In this document: positions 15,409-21,798 of the stretch, in pieces
How positions within the stretch are numbered: position 1 is the stretch's first letter
Layout of the letters: each line of letters opens with the position of its first letter
Translations under genes and position numbers: made by a program
The notes under the pieces: model-generated
Told to the model about the DNA's origin: nothing
Databases searched by the model: none
What the model saw: the letters and a program-made list of their open reading frames with translations, nothing else
Source of the DNA: UPXZ01 sp964634605
GTDB lineage: Bacteria > Bacteroidota > Bacteroidia > Bacteroidales > Paludibacteraceae
Direction of reading: 5' to 3'
Assembly (NCBI GenBank): GCA_964634605.1
Contig: CAZWLJ010000010.1
Span: 1 to 63,665, forward strand
DNA length: 63,665 bases

Positions 15409-16451
15409 TGGCAACGATAAATCCAAAATTCGGGAAAGATCTGAAAAAATATGGAGCAGACAACTTCAATGCCTGCTACAACTGCGGTAACTGTACTGCT
15501 GTATGTTCTCTTTCAACCGAAGATACCTCTTTTCCGCGTGAGCTGGTGCGCATGAGTGTGCTGGGACTGGAAGACGAACTGAAAACCTCCACCAAACCCT
15601 GGGAATGTTATTATTGCGGCGAATGCAGCACGCATTGCCCTCAGGAGGCCAATCCGGGCGAACTGATGATGTCGCTCCGCCGTTGGCTGACAGCCAAATA
15701 CGACTGGACCGGGCTTTCGGGCTTGTTCTATAAATATCTGCCTGCCACTGTCACAGCCATGCTGCTGGTACTTGCAGGAGTGATTTTCTTTGCAGGCTCG
15801 GTTAGTTGGGAGCTGGAACGAATGCTTCACTTCGGACATATGTTTGAGATGATTGCCATTGCCACCGTTTTTGTCGTGATTTTTATTCCCAACCTGCTGC
15901 GTATGTGGTATTTTACAGTCATCAAACCGGGAGCAAAAGTGCCGTTTAAAAAATATTTTACTACTCTGGGAGAGCTCTTTGTGCACATGTTTACACAGAA
16001 GCGTGCCAAAGATTGTGACGACAATCATTTCCGCTGGCTCGAACACCTTATTCTGGTGTTTGCTTACCTGGCGCTGCTGTTCACTACCGTTTTCCTCAAC
16101 TGGTTTGGCACCGAAAACCTGTTTGTAATCATTCTTGGTTATCTGGAAAGTGCCTTTATCTTTATCATCACGGTGGATTTCGTGAAAGACCGCATGCAAA
16201 AGAAGAAAGCGCTGGCAAAAAAATCTCAGCCATCCGACTGGTTTTTTGTCATCTGGCTGTTGCTGATGGGACTTACAGCTTTTCTTGTACGTTTGTTTAT
16301 TGATGTAAATATACTCGAAAGCAACAAATGGATGTATATCTTTCACCTTACCGTACTGGCTCAGTGGGCATTGATTATTGTTCCTTTCGGAAAATGGACA
16401 CACTTCCTGTATCGCTCGTTTGCCATGTACTTTGTGGAATTGAAAAAGTAA
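15408..16451 (+). CDS. QmoC-like membrane subunit (HdrC plus cytochrome-b domain)
   Basis: The 347-residue protein has two N-terminal [4Fe-4S] motifs, CYNCGNCTAVC (Cys23-33) and CYYCGECSTHC (Cys67-77), with the QmoC/HdrC follow-up NPGELMMSLRRW. From about residue 105 five or six transmembrane helices form a cytochrome-b-like domain. Histidines in MLHFGHMFEM, RWLEHLILV, YIFHLTVL and KWTHFLYR could ligate b-type haem. This layout is that of QmoC, which exchanges electrons with menaquinol in sulfate reducers. It closes block B and is followed by a good terminator. A fragment matching its last 16 residues occurs again at 21577-21678. Confidence 0.88.
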   Translation: MATINPKFGKDLKKYGADNFNACYNCGNCTAVCSLSTEDTSFPRELVRMSVLGLEDELKTSTKPWECYYCGECSTHCPQEANPGELMMSLRRWLTAKYDWTGLSGLFYKYLPATVTAMLLVLAGVIFFAGSVSWELERMLHFGHMFEMIAIATVFVVIFIPNLLRMWYFTVIKPGAKVPFKKYFTTLGELFVHMFTQKRAKDCDDNHFRWLEHLILVFAYLALLFTTVFLNWFGTENLFVIILGYLESAFIFIITVDFVKDRMQKKKALAKKSQPSDWFFVIWLLLMGLTAFLVRLFIDVNILESNKWMYIFHLTVLAQWALIIVPFGKWTHFLYRSFAMYFVELKK

Positions 16452-16473
16452 GGTACTAATCAAATTTAGAATG

Positions 16474-16509
16474 ACCGGCTGAATAATTTAAATTTCAGTC
16501 GGTTTTTTT
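16474..16509 (+). terminator. Rho-independent terminator of the Qmo-like operon
   Basis: The stem ACCGGCTGAA with TTCAGTCGGT (one G-T wobble) is followed by seven T residues, 22 bp after the qmoC-like stop. Confidence 0.85.
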
Positions 16510-16530
16510 ATTTGAAATTAACTAATTGGA

Positions 16531-16547
16531 AATGAACATAAGTTCAA
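16531..16547. promoter_or_regulatory. Repeated operator-like box AATGAACATAAGTTCAA, copy 1
   Basis: A 17-bp sequence with TGAAC-ATAA-GTTCA symmetry, identical to 17517-17533. It lies about 190 bp upstream of the peroxiredoxin gene. Another inverted repeat, ATTATTC/GAATAAT, lies at 16578-16601 in the same gap. Confidence 0.55.
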
Positions 16548-16737
16548 TTCATGTTGTTAATGATGTAATACGAAACTATTATTCTTAACAATAGGAATAA
16601 TGTAACTATCTGTTTGTAATGCTGTGTAATTTTTAGTTACTTTTCATAAATATAAAAATTAACAGGTACAAGTATTCATACAACTTAATTTGTAAACGAC
16701 AATAACAAAATATCAAATAAAAAATTAAAAAAACATT

Positions 16738-17442
16738 ATGGAAACAAATGAAATTTATTCAATGCCTCGCATAGGCGACAAAGCTCCTTCTTTCAAAGCA
16801 GTAACTACACAGGGCAACATCAATTTCCCCGAAGATTATGCCGGTAAATGGTCTATACTTTTTAGTCACCCTGCCGATTTTACACCGGTTTGTACTTCAG
16901 AGTTTATGACTTTTGCTTCGATGCAAAAAGAATTTGATGCACTTAACACACAGTTGGTTGGCCTTTCGGTGGATGGATTGTACAGCCACATTGCCTGGTT
17001 GCGTACTATCAAAGAAAAAATTGAGTACAAAGGAATGAAAAATGTGGAAGTGAATTTCCCGTTGATTGAAGACATTACCATGGAAGTTGCAAAACGCTAC
17101 GGTATGATGATGCCTGGCGAGAGCTCCACAAAAGCGGTACGTGCAGTATTTTTTGTAGATCCTCAGGGAATTATTCGCACCATTATTTATTATCCGTTAT
17201 CATTGGGTCGCAATTTCGACGAATTGAAACGCATTGTTATCGGTCTGCAAACTGCCGATAATTTTGGAGTTGCACTTCCTGCCGACTGGCGTCCGGGTGA
17301 CGACGTAATTGTACCGACAGCCGGTTCATGCGGAGTAGCCAAAGAAAGAATGGAAAATAAAGACGAAATGACTTGCTATGACTGGTTCTTCTGTACAAAA
17401 AAACTTTCAAAAGAAGAAGTGGAAAACAAATTAGGTAAATAA
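16738..17442 (+). CDS. Prx6/AhpC-type peroxiredoxin
   Basis: The 234-residue cytoplasmic peroxidase has peroxidatic Cys52 in HPADFTPVCTSEF and the long C-terminal arm of the Prx6 group (PADWRPGDDVIVPT). The arm contains three more cysteines in SCGVA, TCYDWFFC, which may resolve the sulfenic acid as in archaeal-type Prx6 enzymes. It reduces hydrogen peroxide, organic peroxides and possibly persulfides. It has its own unit between two terminator-like hairpins and shares a 17-bp box with the following gene, so both may be controlled together. A second in-frame ATG at 16762 would shorten it by eight residues. Confidence 0.93.
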   Translation: METNEIYSMPRIGDKAPSFKAVTTQGNINFPEDYAGKWSILFSHPADFTPVCTSEFMTFASMQKEFDALNTQLVGLSVDGLYSHIAWLRTIKEKIEYKGMKNVEVNFPLIEDITMEVAKRYGMMMPGESSTKAVRAVFFVDPQGIIRTIIYYPLSLGRNFDELKRIVIGLQTADNFGVALPADWRPGDDVIVPTAGSCGVAKERMENKDEMTCYDWFFCTKKLSKEEVENKLGK

Positions 17443-17516
17443 TTAAGTATTAAATACAACTAAAGAAAGAGGAATGGAAAACTATTTCTCTTTTTTTTAT
17501 GTTAAAGTTATATAGT

Positions 17517-17533
17517 AATGAACATAAGTTCAA
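17517..17533. promoter_or_regulatory. Repeated operator-like box AATGAACATAAGTTCAA, copy 2
   Basis: Identical to 16531-16547. It lies 9 bp upstream of the TATCTTTG element at 17543-17550, so it covers the -33 zone of that promoter, where a repressor or activator could act. Confidence 0.6.
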
Positions 17534-17542
17534 AATAATATT

Positions 17543-17550
17543 TATCTTTG
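17543..17550 (+). promoter_or_regulatory. Bacteroidota -7 element (TATCTTTG)
   Basis: A perfect TAnnTTTG match 48 bp before the DUF134 fusion start and just downstream of the 17-bp box. Confidence 0.6.
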
Positions 17551-17598
17551 CTTACTGTCGTAATCGTAATAAATAATTTTCCTAAATTGTAAAAAAGT

Positions 17599-18852
17599 AT
17601 GCCACGCCCAAAACAATTCCGAAGAATGGTTTCTCCTCCTTTGATGAGGGGGTTTAAACCTTTTGGTATTCCACGCTCTGAACTGGAATCCGTACGATTG
17701 AATTACGATGAATACGAAGCTATCCGGTTGCTTGACTACGAAGGTCTGATGCAGGAACAAGCTGCTGAACGTATGAATGTATCGCGTCCAACGTTGACAC
17801 GTATCTATGAAAATGCCCGTAAAAATATGGCAAAGGCATTTGTGGAAGGTAAAATGATTGTTATCTCCGGTGGTAATGTGGAGTTTGACCGCGAGTGGTT
17901 TCGCTGTCGGAAATGCCATAAACTGGTGGATGGCATCGAAAATCATAAACGCTGTCGTAACTGTAGAAGTTATGGAAACGATGAGTTAGAGCCACTGAAT
18001 AAAGAAATAAAAATTAAAGCAGTGGTGCTTTCTGACAACAACACACTGGATTCGGATCTCGAATCCGAACATGGATTGTCGGTGTATCTCGAAACCACAA
18101 AATACAAATTTCTGCTGGACACCGGTGCATCGGATGTTTTTATACGCAATGCTGAAAAGTTGTATGTGGATTTAGCCGAAGTGGACTTTGTATTTATATC
18201 TCATGGTCATGCCGATCATATTGGAGGATTGCCCTATTTTCTGAAAATTAATTCCAAAGCCCGGATTATTATGTCAGCTGAAATCGTTGATAGCGAATAT
18301 TTCTCTAATCGGAACGGTTTACATAAAATTAGTATCGATTTTGACTTTGACAAAATTAAAGACCGTTTAATTTTGGTAGAAGACGAATTCAATCTCGGTA
18401 AATCATTCAGCGTTTACAAAAACAAAATTTCACAACACGCCAAACCGCTCGGCAACAGCAATCTTCAACTGAAAGACGAAAAAGGCGAGTTTATTCCTGA
18501 CGATTTTATGCACGAACTCATCTTTGCAACCGGAGATGAAAAACTTTTTGTTTACACCGGATGTGCTCATCAGGGAATTCTGAACATATTGGAAACCACT
18601 GCATTGAAATTTAAACAACCAATACGCTGGGTAATGGGAGGTTTTCATTTGCTTGATTCAAAAAACGATAAAAAGTACGAAAATAAGGAAGATTTAATGC
18701 AAATAGCCAAAACGATGAAGGAAAAATTTCCCGCAACCGACTTTTTCACAGGGCATTGCACGGGCGATGAGGCTTATCTGATACTGAAAGAAATTCAAAA
18801 AACGAAACTTCATTATCTGTTTGACGGATATAAAATTGCCAACGAAAAATGA
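17599..18852 (+). CDS. DUF134 DNA-binding domain fused to metallo-beta-lactamase-fold hydrolase
   Basis: The 417-residue protein joins two families. Residues 1-105 are a DUF134 domain (MPRPKQFRRM, LNYDEYEAIRLLDYEGLMQ, then the helix-turn-helix EQAAERMNVSRPTLTRIYENA). Residues about 112-130 hold CRKC and CRNC pairs that could bind zinc. From about residue 137 an MBL domain of the COG1237 type follows, with FLLDTGASD, the metal motif HGHADHIGG (His202) and GCAHQGILN. DUF134 proteins are usually separate genes next to NifX-like and DUF5320 genes. The fusion suggests a regulator whose DNA binding responds to the hydrolase or redox state. The promoter box upstream is a candidate target. Confidence 0.88.
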   Translation: MPRPKQFRRMVSPPLMRGFKPFGIPRSELESVRLNYDEYEAIRLLDYEGLMQEQAAERMNVSRPTLTRIYENARKNMAKAFVEGKMIVISGGNVEFDREWFRCRKCHKLVDGIENHKRCRNCRSYGNDELEPLNKEIKIKAVVLSDNNTLDSDLESEHGLSVYLETTKYKFLLDTGASDVFIRNAEKLYVDLAEVDFVFISHGHADHIGGLPYFLKINSKARIIMSAEIVDSEYFSNRNGLHKISIDFDFDKIKDRLILVEDEFNLGKSFSVYKNKISQHAKPLGNSNLQLKDEKGEFIPDDFMHELIFATGDEKLFVYTGCAHQGILNILETTALKFKQPIRWVMGGFHLLDSKNDKKYENKEDLMQIAKTMKEKFPATDFFTGHCTGDEAYLILKEIQKTKLHYLFDGYKIANEK

Positions 18853-18896
18853 TAATACATTTAATTCATTAGATTATTTATTTTTAAAATCAAACT

Positions 18897-19079
18897 ATGC
18901 CACATTTGAAAGGAACAGGTCCTGAAGGAAAAGGGAAATCAGTTGGACGGCAAATAGGAAACTGCCAACCAACAAATGAAGAAGAAATGAAATCGAAACT
19001 TGGAAAAGGAATGGGTTTACGCCGCAAATCAGGTGGCGGAAACGGATTAAAAAAACGCATTAAAAGCGGAATCAAATAA
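18897..19079 (+). CDS. DUF5320-like mini-protein 1
   Basis: The 60-residue basic, Gly-rich protein starts MPHLKGTGPEGKGKSVGRQIGNC. This fits the DUF5320 pattern TGPxGxGxxTGRxxGxC, though with Val instead of Thr before GR. The function is unknown. Such proteins travel with NifX-like, DUF134 and MBL genes in anaerobes. It lies 44 nt after the DUF134 fusion and 27 nt before a second copy. Confidence 0.75.
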   Translation: MPHLKGTGPEGKGKSVGRQIGNCQPTNEEEMKSKLGKGMGLRRKSGGGNGLKKRIKSGIK

Positions 19080-19106
19080 TAAATCATTTTATTTTATTAA
19101 ACAATT

Positions 19107-19328
19107 ATGTCTGGATTAAATCAAACCGGCCCTAAGGGACAAGGTTCCATTACCGGAAGAAGAATGGGGAAATGCACAAATTTTGGTGCAAACAAACAAC
19201 AAATAACCGATAACAATGCTCAGGAAAATGCTCCAATCAATGGATTAGGTATGGGTCGTGAATCGGGTCGTGGTCAATGCAATAGGGGTATGCGAATGGG
19301 ACGAAGAAACCGTCATGGAAATGGATAA
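19107..19328 (+). CDS. DUF5320-like mini-protein 2
   Basis: The 73-residue protein starts MSGLNQTGPKGQGSITGRRMGKC and ends in Gly/Arg-rich MGRESGRGQCNRGMRMGRR, a full DUF5320-type signature. It is paralogous to the gene just upstream, with a longer middle and a second cysteine. A role in metal-sulfur cofactor handling with the NifX-like protein is inferred from neighbourhood only. Confidence 0.8.
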   Translation: MSGLNQTGPKGQGSITGRRMGKCTNFGANKQQITDNNAQENAPINGLGMGRESGRGQCNRGMRMGRRNRHGNG

Positions 19329-19374
19329 AAAACTAGAAACAAATGCAAAAAACACGTTCTAAAATCAAGTTCTT

Positions 19375-21069
19375 ATGAGCAACAAACGTATTATTGTCAT
19401 CGGAGGTTCGGCTGCCGGTCCAAAAGCTGCATCAAAAGCCCGGCGGATGGATGAAAATGCCGAAATAACCATTTATCAGAAAGCTTCGGATCTCTCTATG
19501 GCTTCATGCGGTTATCCTTATTACATTGGAGGTTTTTTTGATGACCGTAGTCAGCTTCTTTGTTCACCGGCAGGTGTAGTTCGTGACACTAAATTCTTTT
19601 GGAATGCAAAAAAAATTACGACAAAAGTATTGACGGAAGTTACCAAAATTGATAGAAAAAATAAATGTATAGAATTTATCGATCTGACAACTGCCCAAAC
19701 CGGAACCGCAGAATATGACAAACTGGTGATTGCAACAGGAGCTACACCACGCAGACCGCCTGTACCAGGAATTGAACTTGAAGGGATTACCGCGCTGCAA
19801 TCGCTTGCAGATGCAGACTTTCTGCGAAAAATCCGCGATGAGGGAAAAATCAAAAAAGCTGTAGTAATCGGAGGCGGATTAATCGGTATTGAAACATGCG
19901 AAGCATTGCGTTTGGCTGGTATCGAAATTACACTGATTGAACTGTTGCCACAGTTGCTTACTTTCCTCGACAAACATTTGGCTCGGTTAGTCGAAAAATA
20001 TGTGAAGACCAAAGCCAACGTAATCCTGCAAAATGGTGTAGCATCATTTTTAGGTGAAAACGGAAAACTTAACGCCGTAAAATTGCAGGATGGCACAGAA
20101 ATACCTTGTAACCTTGCTGTAGTAGCTATTGGAGTAACACCAAATAGCAAACTGGCTAACGATGCAGGACTAACCATAGGCAATACCGGTGGAATTGTTG
20201 TTGACGAATTTATGCAGACCTCCGATCCGGATATCTATGCCGTAGGCGATTGTATTCAAATTCCAAATCTTATTACACAACAGCCTGTTCATGCTCCTTA
20301 TGGCGATTTGGCTAATTTGCAGGGAAGGGTTGCGGGCCAGAATGTTATTGCAGGTAATGTTGCCAAATTTCCCGGAACAATTCAGACCGGCATTTGCAAA
20401 GTATTCGATTATGGAGTAGGAGCAACCGGACTATCGGAGCAAAATGCACTGAAAATGGGCTTTACAGATATAGAAACTGTGGTTAATGCCAGTCTGGACA
20501 AACCAGGATTTATGCATGGAAATCTGCTGATCACAAAATTGATTGTCGATAAGAAATCAGGACAGATATTGGGTGCACAGGTGCTGGGACCTGGCGATGT
20601 AAGTAAGCAGGTTGCAATCTGGGCGATGGCAATCAAAGCGAAGTTTACTGTGGATGATATGGTGAATGCCGATCTTCCATACGCACCGCCTTTCTCGCTT
20701 GCAATCGACCACAGCATAGCCACAGCACATATTATGCAAAACAAACTCAAAGGCTTCTATACGGGAATCTCAGCAGAACAATTCAAAGAGAAACTCAACA
20801 AGAAAGAGTCTATGATCATGCTGGATGTCCGCAATCCTGACGAATACGAGCAAATGCGTCTGGGTGTAGGTGAAAAACTGATACCCTTAGGACAGCTCCG
20901 AAAACGTATTGAGGAATTGCCACAGGATAAAAACATTGAAATCATTACCTGGTGCAAGATATCACTCAGAGGGTACGAAGCTGCATTAATTCTTCAGGCA
21001 AATGGTTATACGAATGTGAAAGTACTCGAAGGTGGTATTGTGGTTTGGCCATGGTCAAGAGAGAAATAA
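19375..21069 (+). CDS. CoA-disulfide reductase-like flavoprotein with C-terminal rhodanese domain
   Basis: This 564-residue enzyme has an FAD motif VIGGSAAGPKAASKARR (residues 8-24), the redox cysteine in LSMASCGYPYYIGG (Cys45, the CoADR position) and the NAD(P)H motif VVIGGGLIGIETCEAL near 163-178. The dimerisation domain follows to about residue 455. A C-terminal rhodanese domain (about 465-564) has catalytic Cys527 in WCKISLRGYEA. CoADR-rhodanese fusions reduce CoA disulfide, CoA persulfide or polysulfide (Npsr-type) with NAD(P)H. Here it could reduce sulfane sulfur arriving through TusA/DsrE and release sulfide. It is 46 nt downstream of the second mini-protein and followed by the NifX-like gene. 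Confidence 0.92.
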   Translation: MSNKRIIVIGGSAAGPKAASKARRMDENAEITIYQKASDLSMASCGYPYYIGGFFDDRSQLLCSPAGVVRDTKFFWNAKKITTKVLTEVTKIDRKNKCIEFIDLTTAQTGTAEYDKLVIATGATPRRPPVPGIELEGITALQSLADADFLRKIRDEGKIKKAVVIGGGLIGIETCEALRLAGIEITLIELLPQLLTFLDKHLARLVEKYVKTKANVILQNGVASFLGENGKLNAVKLQDGTEIPCNLAVVAIGVTPNSKLANDAGLTIGNTGGIVVDEFMQTSDPDIYAVGDCIQIPNLITQQPVHAPYGDLANLQGRVAGQNVIAGNVAKFPGTIQTGICKVFDYGVGATGLSEQNALKMGFTDIETVVNASLDKPGFMHGNLLITKLIVDKKSGQILGAQVLGPGDVSKQVAIWAMAIKAKFTVDDMVNADLPYAPPFSLAIDHSIATAHIMQNKLKGFYTGISAEQFKEKLNKKESMIMLDVRNPDEYEQMRLGVGEKLIPLGQLRKRIEELPQDKNIEIITWCKISLRGYEAALILQANGYTNVKVLEGGIVVWPWSREK

Positions 21070-21106
21070 ATAATTAATTAATTAATAAAAATAAAATATT
21101 TTACAC

Positions 21107-21493
21107 ATGAAAATTGCAGTACCAACAAAAGAAGGTAACCAGATTGATAATCACTTTGGACATTGTGAGTTTTACACCATTTTTGTAATATCAGACGATA
21201 ATGAAGTTATTGCCGAAACCATTCTTGAATCACCCAAAGGTTGTGGTTGCAAATCGAATATAGCATACGATCTGGCTCAAATGGAAGTGAAAATTATGTT
21301 AGCAGGTGGAATAGGCGATGGCGCAATAAATAAATTAAGTTCACAAGGAATTGAGGTCGTTCGCAACTGTAAAGGCGATGTTCACGAATTGGTTGAGGAA
21401 TATCTGAATGGAAATATAAAAGATGGAGGCGCCAGTTGCGGTGCACACGGAGCACATGAACACCACGAAGGGCATGTTTGCAGCCATTTATAA
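21107..21493 (+). CDS. NifX/NifB-domain (dinitrogenase FeMo-cofactor family) protein with His/Cys tail
   Basis: The 128-residue protein matches the NifX-like, orange-protein-like family: MKIAVPTKEGNQIDNHFGHCEFYTI at the N-terminus and MLAGGIGDGAINKLSSQGIEVV in the second half. Relatives bind metal-sulfur clusters, including Mo-Cu clusters in orange protein. The last 22 residues are unusually metal-ligand rich (CGAHGAHEHHEGHVCSHL, five His and two Cys), suggesting metal binding. Together with DUF134, MBL and DUF5320 proteins it forms a set often seen in anaerobes. Nitrogen fixation is not implied; no nif genes are present. Confidence 0.88.
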   Translation: MKIAVPTKEGNQIDNHFGHCEFYTIFVISDDNEVIAETILESPKGCGCKSNIAYDLAQMEVKIMLAGGIGDGAINKLSSQGIEVVRNCKGDVHELVEEYLNGNIKDGGASCGAHGAHEHHEGHVCSHL

Positions 21494-21576
21494 CCAGACT
21501 GTTTGTTAGAGACTTCTTTTGTGTGGTTTTAATCTTAATATGGAATTATAATGCGGCCGGAGCTAATATTTCAGTA

Positions 21577-21678
21577 ATGAAGGAAAATATCCGAAAGGAC
21601 GTAACGCACTTTCTGAACCGATCTTTTGCCATGTATTTTGTGGAATTGAAGGAAATGGAGGCAGGAAAAAAGAAATAA
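21577..21678 (+). pseudogene. Remnant of a second qmoC-like gene, C-terminus only
   Basis: A 33-codon frame contains HFLNRSFAMYFVELKE, identical in 14 of 16 residues to the end of the QmoC-like protein (HFLYRSFAMYFVELKK, near 16400-16450). The DNA matches at about 36 of 45 bases. No upstream Fe-S or membrane part remains. I read it as a leftover of a duplicated qmoC. It lies 84 bp after the NifX-like gene and just before a terminator. Confidence 0.7.
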
Positions 21679-21699
21679 TGTGTTAATCTTAAGCAGAAT

Positions 21700-21742
21700 A
21701 AACGGGAGTATCACGTTATGTGATGCTTCCGTTTTTTTTTTT
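21700..21742 (+). terminator. Terminator after the NifX-like gene and remnant
   Basis: A 15-bp stem (21700-21714 with 21720-21734, two G-T wobbles), a 5-nt loop and a run of T residues. Confidence 0.88.
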
Positions 21743-21744
21743 AG

Positions 21745-21769
21745 ACAAAAAAAAACGACCGAAGCCGTT
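21745..21769 (-). terminator. Minus-strand terminator with UUCG loop
   Basis: On the minus strand ACGGC-TTCG-GTCGT forms a 5-bp stem with a stable tetraloop (one wobble) followed by nine T residues. It lies about 30 bp beyond the stop of the minus-strand cDPG-synthase-like gene. Confidence 0.7.
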
Positions 21770-21798
21770 TCTTTTTGTTTTTTATGAATCCTGCAGAT

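Noticed and set aside
3484..16451. Complete Sox, Dsr or sHdr sulfur oxidation pathway
   Set aside because: No SoxYZ, SoxB, SoxAX, DsrAB, AprAB or HdrB-type protein is encoded here; only carriers, rhodaneses, the permease and Qmo/Hdr-like subunits are present.
15513..16463. Long open frame antisense to the QmoC-like gene
   Set aside because: It mirrors the codon bias of the real gene, has no family features, and the plus strand encodes clear Fe-S and membrane motifs.
21107..21493. Nitrogen fixation gene nifX
   Set aside because: Only the domain family is shared. No nifHDK or other nif genes are in the window, and DUF134/DUF5320 neighbours fit the orange-protein-like group better.
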